A stretch of DNA of 64,000 nucleotides from Pseudeuparius sepicola (Eukaryota; Arthropoda; Insecta; Coleoptera; Anthribidae), in contig OY987303.1 of assembly GCA_963920635.1 (NCBI GenBank), positions 57,002,278 through 57,066,277 on the forward strand, in the 5' to 3' direction. The notes beneath the pieces are model-generated. The model was not told the DNA's origin and searched no databases. It saw nothing but the letters and a program-made list of their open reading frames with translations. Shown here piece after piece: positions 61,601 through 64,000 of this stretch. Within the stretch, counting starts at the first letter, position 1. Every line of letters starts with the position of its first letter. Both the position numbers and the translations under genes were made by a program.

Positions 61601-64000
61601 GGGAAAACGGCCGTTTTCACTTGCATGACTTTTATTTTCACGGAAATTAGTTTAAGGCCACCTATTCTAACTATCCACAAAGAATCAGAATTTGCGAACC
61701 TCGTCTTCACCCCTTTCCACCCCCAAGACCGAAAAACCTAAAAAAATCGGGAAAACGGCCGTTTTCACTTGCATGACTTTTATTTTCACGGAAATTAGTT
61801 TAAGGCCACCTATTCTAACTATCCACAAAGAATCAGAATTTGCGAACCTCGTCTTCACCCCTTTCCACCCCCAAGACCGAAAAACTTTAAAAAATCGGGA
61901 AAACCGCCGTTTTCACTTGCATGACTTTTCTTTTCAGGGAAATTAGTTTAAGGCCACCTATTCTAACTATCCACAAAGAATCAGAATTTGCGAACCTCGT
62001 CTTCACCCCTTTCCACCCCCAAGACCGAAAAACGTAAAAAAATCGGGGAAACCGCCGTTTTCACTTGCATGACTTTTCTTTTCACGGAAATTAGTTTAAG
62101 GCCACCTATTCTAACTATCCACAAAGAATCAGAATTTGCGAACCTCGTCTTCACCCCTTTCCACCCCCAAGACCGAAAAACCTAAAAAAATCGGGAAAAC
62201 GGCCGTTTTCACTTGCATGACTTTTATTTTCACGGAAATTAGTTTAAGGACACCTGTTCTAACTATCCACAAAGAATCAGAATTTGCGAACCTCGTCTTC
62301 ACCCCTTTCCACCCCCAAGACCGAAAAACTTTAAAAAATCGGGAAAACCGCCGTTTTCACTTGCATGACTTTTCTTTTCAGGGAAATTAGTTTAAGGCCA
62401 CCTATTCTAACTATCCACGAAGAATCAGAATTTGCGAACCTCGTCTTCACCCCTTTCCACCCCCAAGACCGAAAAACGTAAAAAAATCGGGGAAACCGCC
62501 GTTTTCACTTGCATGACTTTTCTTTTCACGGAAATTAGTTTAAGGCCACCTATTCTAACTATCCACAAATAATCAGAATTTGCGAACCTCGTCTTCACCC
62601 CTTTCCACCCCCAAGACCGAAAAACGTAAAAAAATCGGGGAAACCGCCGTTTTCACTTGCATGACTTTTCTTTTCACGGAAATTAGTTTAAGGCCACCTA
62701 TTCTAACTATCCACAAAGAATCAGAATTTGCGAACCTCGTCTTCACCCCTTTCCACCCCCAAGACCGAAAAACCTAAAAAAATCGGGAAAACGGCCGTTT
62801 TCACTTGCATGACTTTTATTTTCACGGAAATTAGTTTAAGGCCACCTATTCTAACTATCCACAAAGAATCAGAATTTGCGAACCGTGTCTTCACCCCTTT
62901 CCACCCCCAAGACCGAAAAACTTTAAAAAATCGGGAAAACCGCCGTTTTCACTTGCATGACTTTTCTTTTCAGGGAAATTAGTTTAAGGCCACCTATTCT
63001 AACTATCCACGAAGAATCAGAATTTGCGAACCTCGTCTTCACCCCTTTCCACCCCCAAGACCGAAAAACGTAAAAAAATCGGGGAAACCGCCGTTTTCAC
63101 TTGCATGACTTTTCTTTTCACGGAAATTAGTTTTAGGCCACCTATTCTAACTATCCACGAAGAATCAGAATTTGCGAACCTCGTCTTCACCCCTTTCCAC
63201 CCTCAAGACCGAAAAACGTAAAAAAATCGGGGAAACCGCCGTTTTAACTTGCATGACTTTTCTTTTCACGGAAATTAGTTTAAGGCCACCTATTCTAACT
63301 ATCTACAAATAATCAGAATTTGCGAACCTCGTCTTCACCCCTTTCCACCCCCAAGACCGAAAAACGTAAAAAAATCGGGGAAACCGCCGTTTTCACTTGC
63401 ATGACTTTTCTTTTCACGGAAATTAGTTTAAGGCCACCTATTCTAACTATCCACAAAGAATCAGAATTTGCGAACCTCGTCTTCACCCCTTTCCACCCCC
63501 AAGACCGAAAAACGTAAAAAAATCGGGGAAACCGCCGTTTTCACTTGCATGACTTTTCTTTTCACGGAAATTAGTTTAAGGCCACCTATTCTAACTATCC
63601 ACAAAGAATCAGAATTTGCGAACCTCGTCTTCACCCCTTTCCACCCCCAAGACCGAAAAACCTAAAAAAATCGGGAAAACGGCCGTTTTCACTTGCATGA
63701 CTTTTATTTTCACGGAAATTAGTTTAAGGACACCTGTTCTAACTATCCACAAAGAATCAGAATTTGCGAACCTCGTCTTCACCCCTTTCCACCCCCAAGA
63801 CCGAAAAACTTTAAAAAATCGGGAAAACCGCCGTTTTCACTTGCATGACTTTTCTTTTCAGGGAAATTAGTTTAAGGCCACCTATTCTAACTATCCACGA
63901 AGAATCAGAATTTGCGAACCTCGTCTTCACCCCTTTCCACCCCCAAGACCGAAAAACGTAAAAAAATCGGGGAAACCGCCGTTTTCACTTGCATGACTTT
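55676..64000 (+). repeat. 97-unit satellite block, second copy (truncated by window)
   Basis: It directly follows the first copy and repeats its order of subtypes and all rare variants that I compared up to 64,000, corresponding to 41,319-49,643. I saw no difference between the copies at the marker positions checked. The remaining 6 kb would lie beyond the window. Confidence 0.92.

Larger units (their letters stand above)
32733..64000 (+). repeat. 148-bp satellite array, ~211 units, open at right end
   Basis: The array is uninterrupted from GGGAAAACCGCCG at 32733 to the window end. Units are 148 bp, except two of 151 bp (CCTATTATTCTAAC near 35610 and 36650) and two of 149 bp (extra A near 44125 and 58482). 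Subtypes differ at a few linked sites: CGT + GGGGAAACC (commonest), CTT + GGGAAAACC, CCT + GGGAAAACGG + TTTATTTTC, and CTTTAAAAAATC. Further variants are CACGG/CAGGG, CAAAG/CAAAT/CGAAG and CCCCC/CCCTC. The CCT form is usually followed by a CTTTAAAA unit, showing higher-order order. Frames through the repeat lack ATG starts and shift every unit because 148 is not a multiple of three, so I do not treat them as genes. Confidence 0.99.

Noticed and set aside
32824..64000. Many 65- and 84-residue open frames repeated through the 148-bp array (RTSSSPLSTPKTEK type)
   Set aside because: They have no ATG start (they begin at TTG). Each overlaps the next in another frame because 148 is not a multiple of three, and they follow the DNA repeat exactly. 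They are by-products of a stop-poor satellite.
32733..64000. CRISPR array
   Set aside because: Units are contiguous and 148 bp long with no unique spacers, and the context is eukaryotic.

Overview
This 64-kb window looks like gene-poor, repeat-rich insect nuclear DNA. It is AT-rich, and every transposon relic I can classify (hAT, Tc1/mariner-like, foldback MITEs) plus a THAP-type zinc-finger exon pair belongs to families common in insects. There is no bacterial-style gene order, and I recognise no intact, confidently functional protein gene. The exact order of insect cannot be decided from sequence reading alone.

Positions 1-17,500 are a mosaic of transposons. They include a 746-bp hAT MITE with perfect 8-bp target duplications, a 1.22-kb terminal-inverted-repeat (TIR) element, two internally deleted hAT elements (4339-5599 and 10765-11956) that keep the C-terminal transposase region, several mariner-like MITEs with CAGGG termini, foldback elements, and a two-exon THAP-domain gene fragment on the minus strand (8962-9356).

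Positions 17,525-23,872 are a tandem array of 16 copies of a 397-bp unit. The copies are nearly identical, and a strongly diverged relic of the unit sits about 2 kb upstream (about 15,225-15,420).

Positions 23,873-32,732 are a second mosaic. Segment B (26,440-28,892) is an inverted paralogue of segment A (9924-12,304). Aligning the two gives natural empty sites for three insertions: a hAT element in A, and a TIR element plus a long-TIR MITE in B. A 1.8-kb mariner-like element with arms of about 600 bp (29,904-31,705) carries a nested MITE in its left arm and a remnant transposase start codon in both arms.

Positions 32,733-64,000 are one uninterrupted satellite array of a 148-bp unit (about 211 copies) that runs off the window. 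It is built from subtypes and from nested tandem block duplications of 7 units (1,039 bp), 9 units (1,332 bp) and 97 units (14,357 bp). The 97-unit duplication has its junction inside the window, in a chimeric unit at about 55,670-55,682. The second copy (to 64,000) looks identical to the first over 8.3 kb. The monomer is close to nucleosome length, so a centromeric or pericentromeric location is a reasonable inference but is not shown by the sequence.
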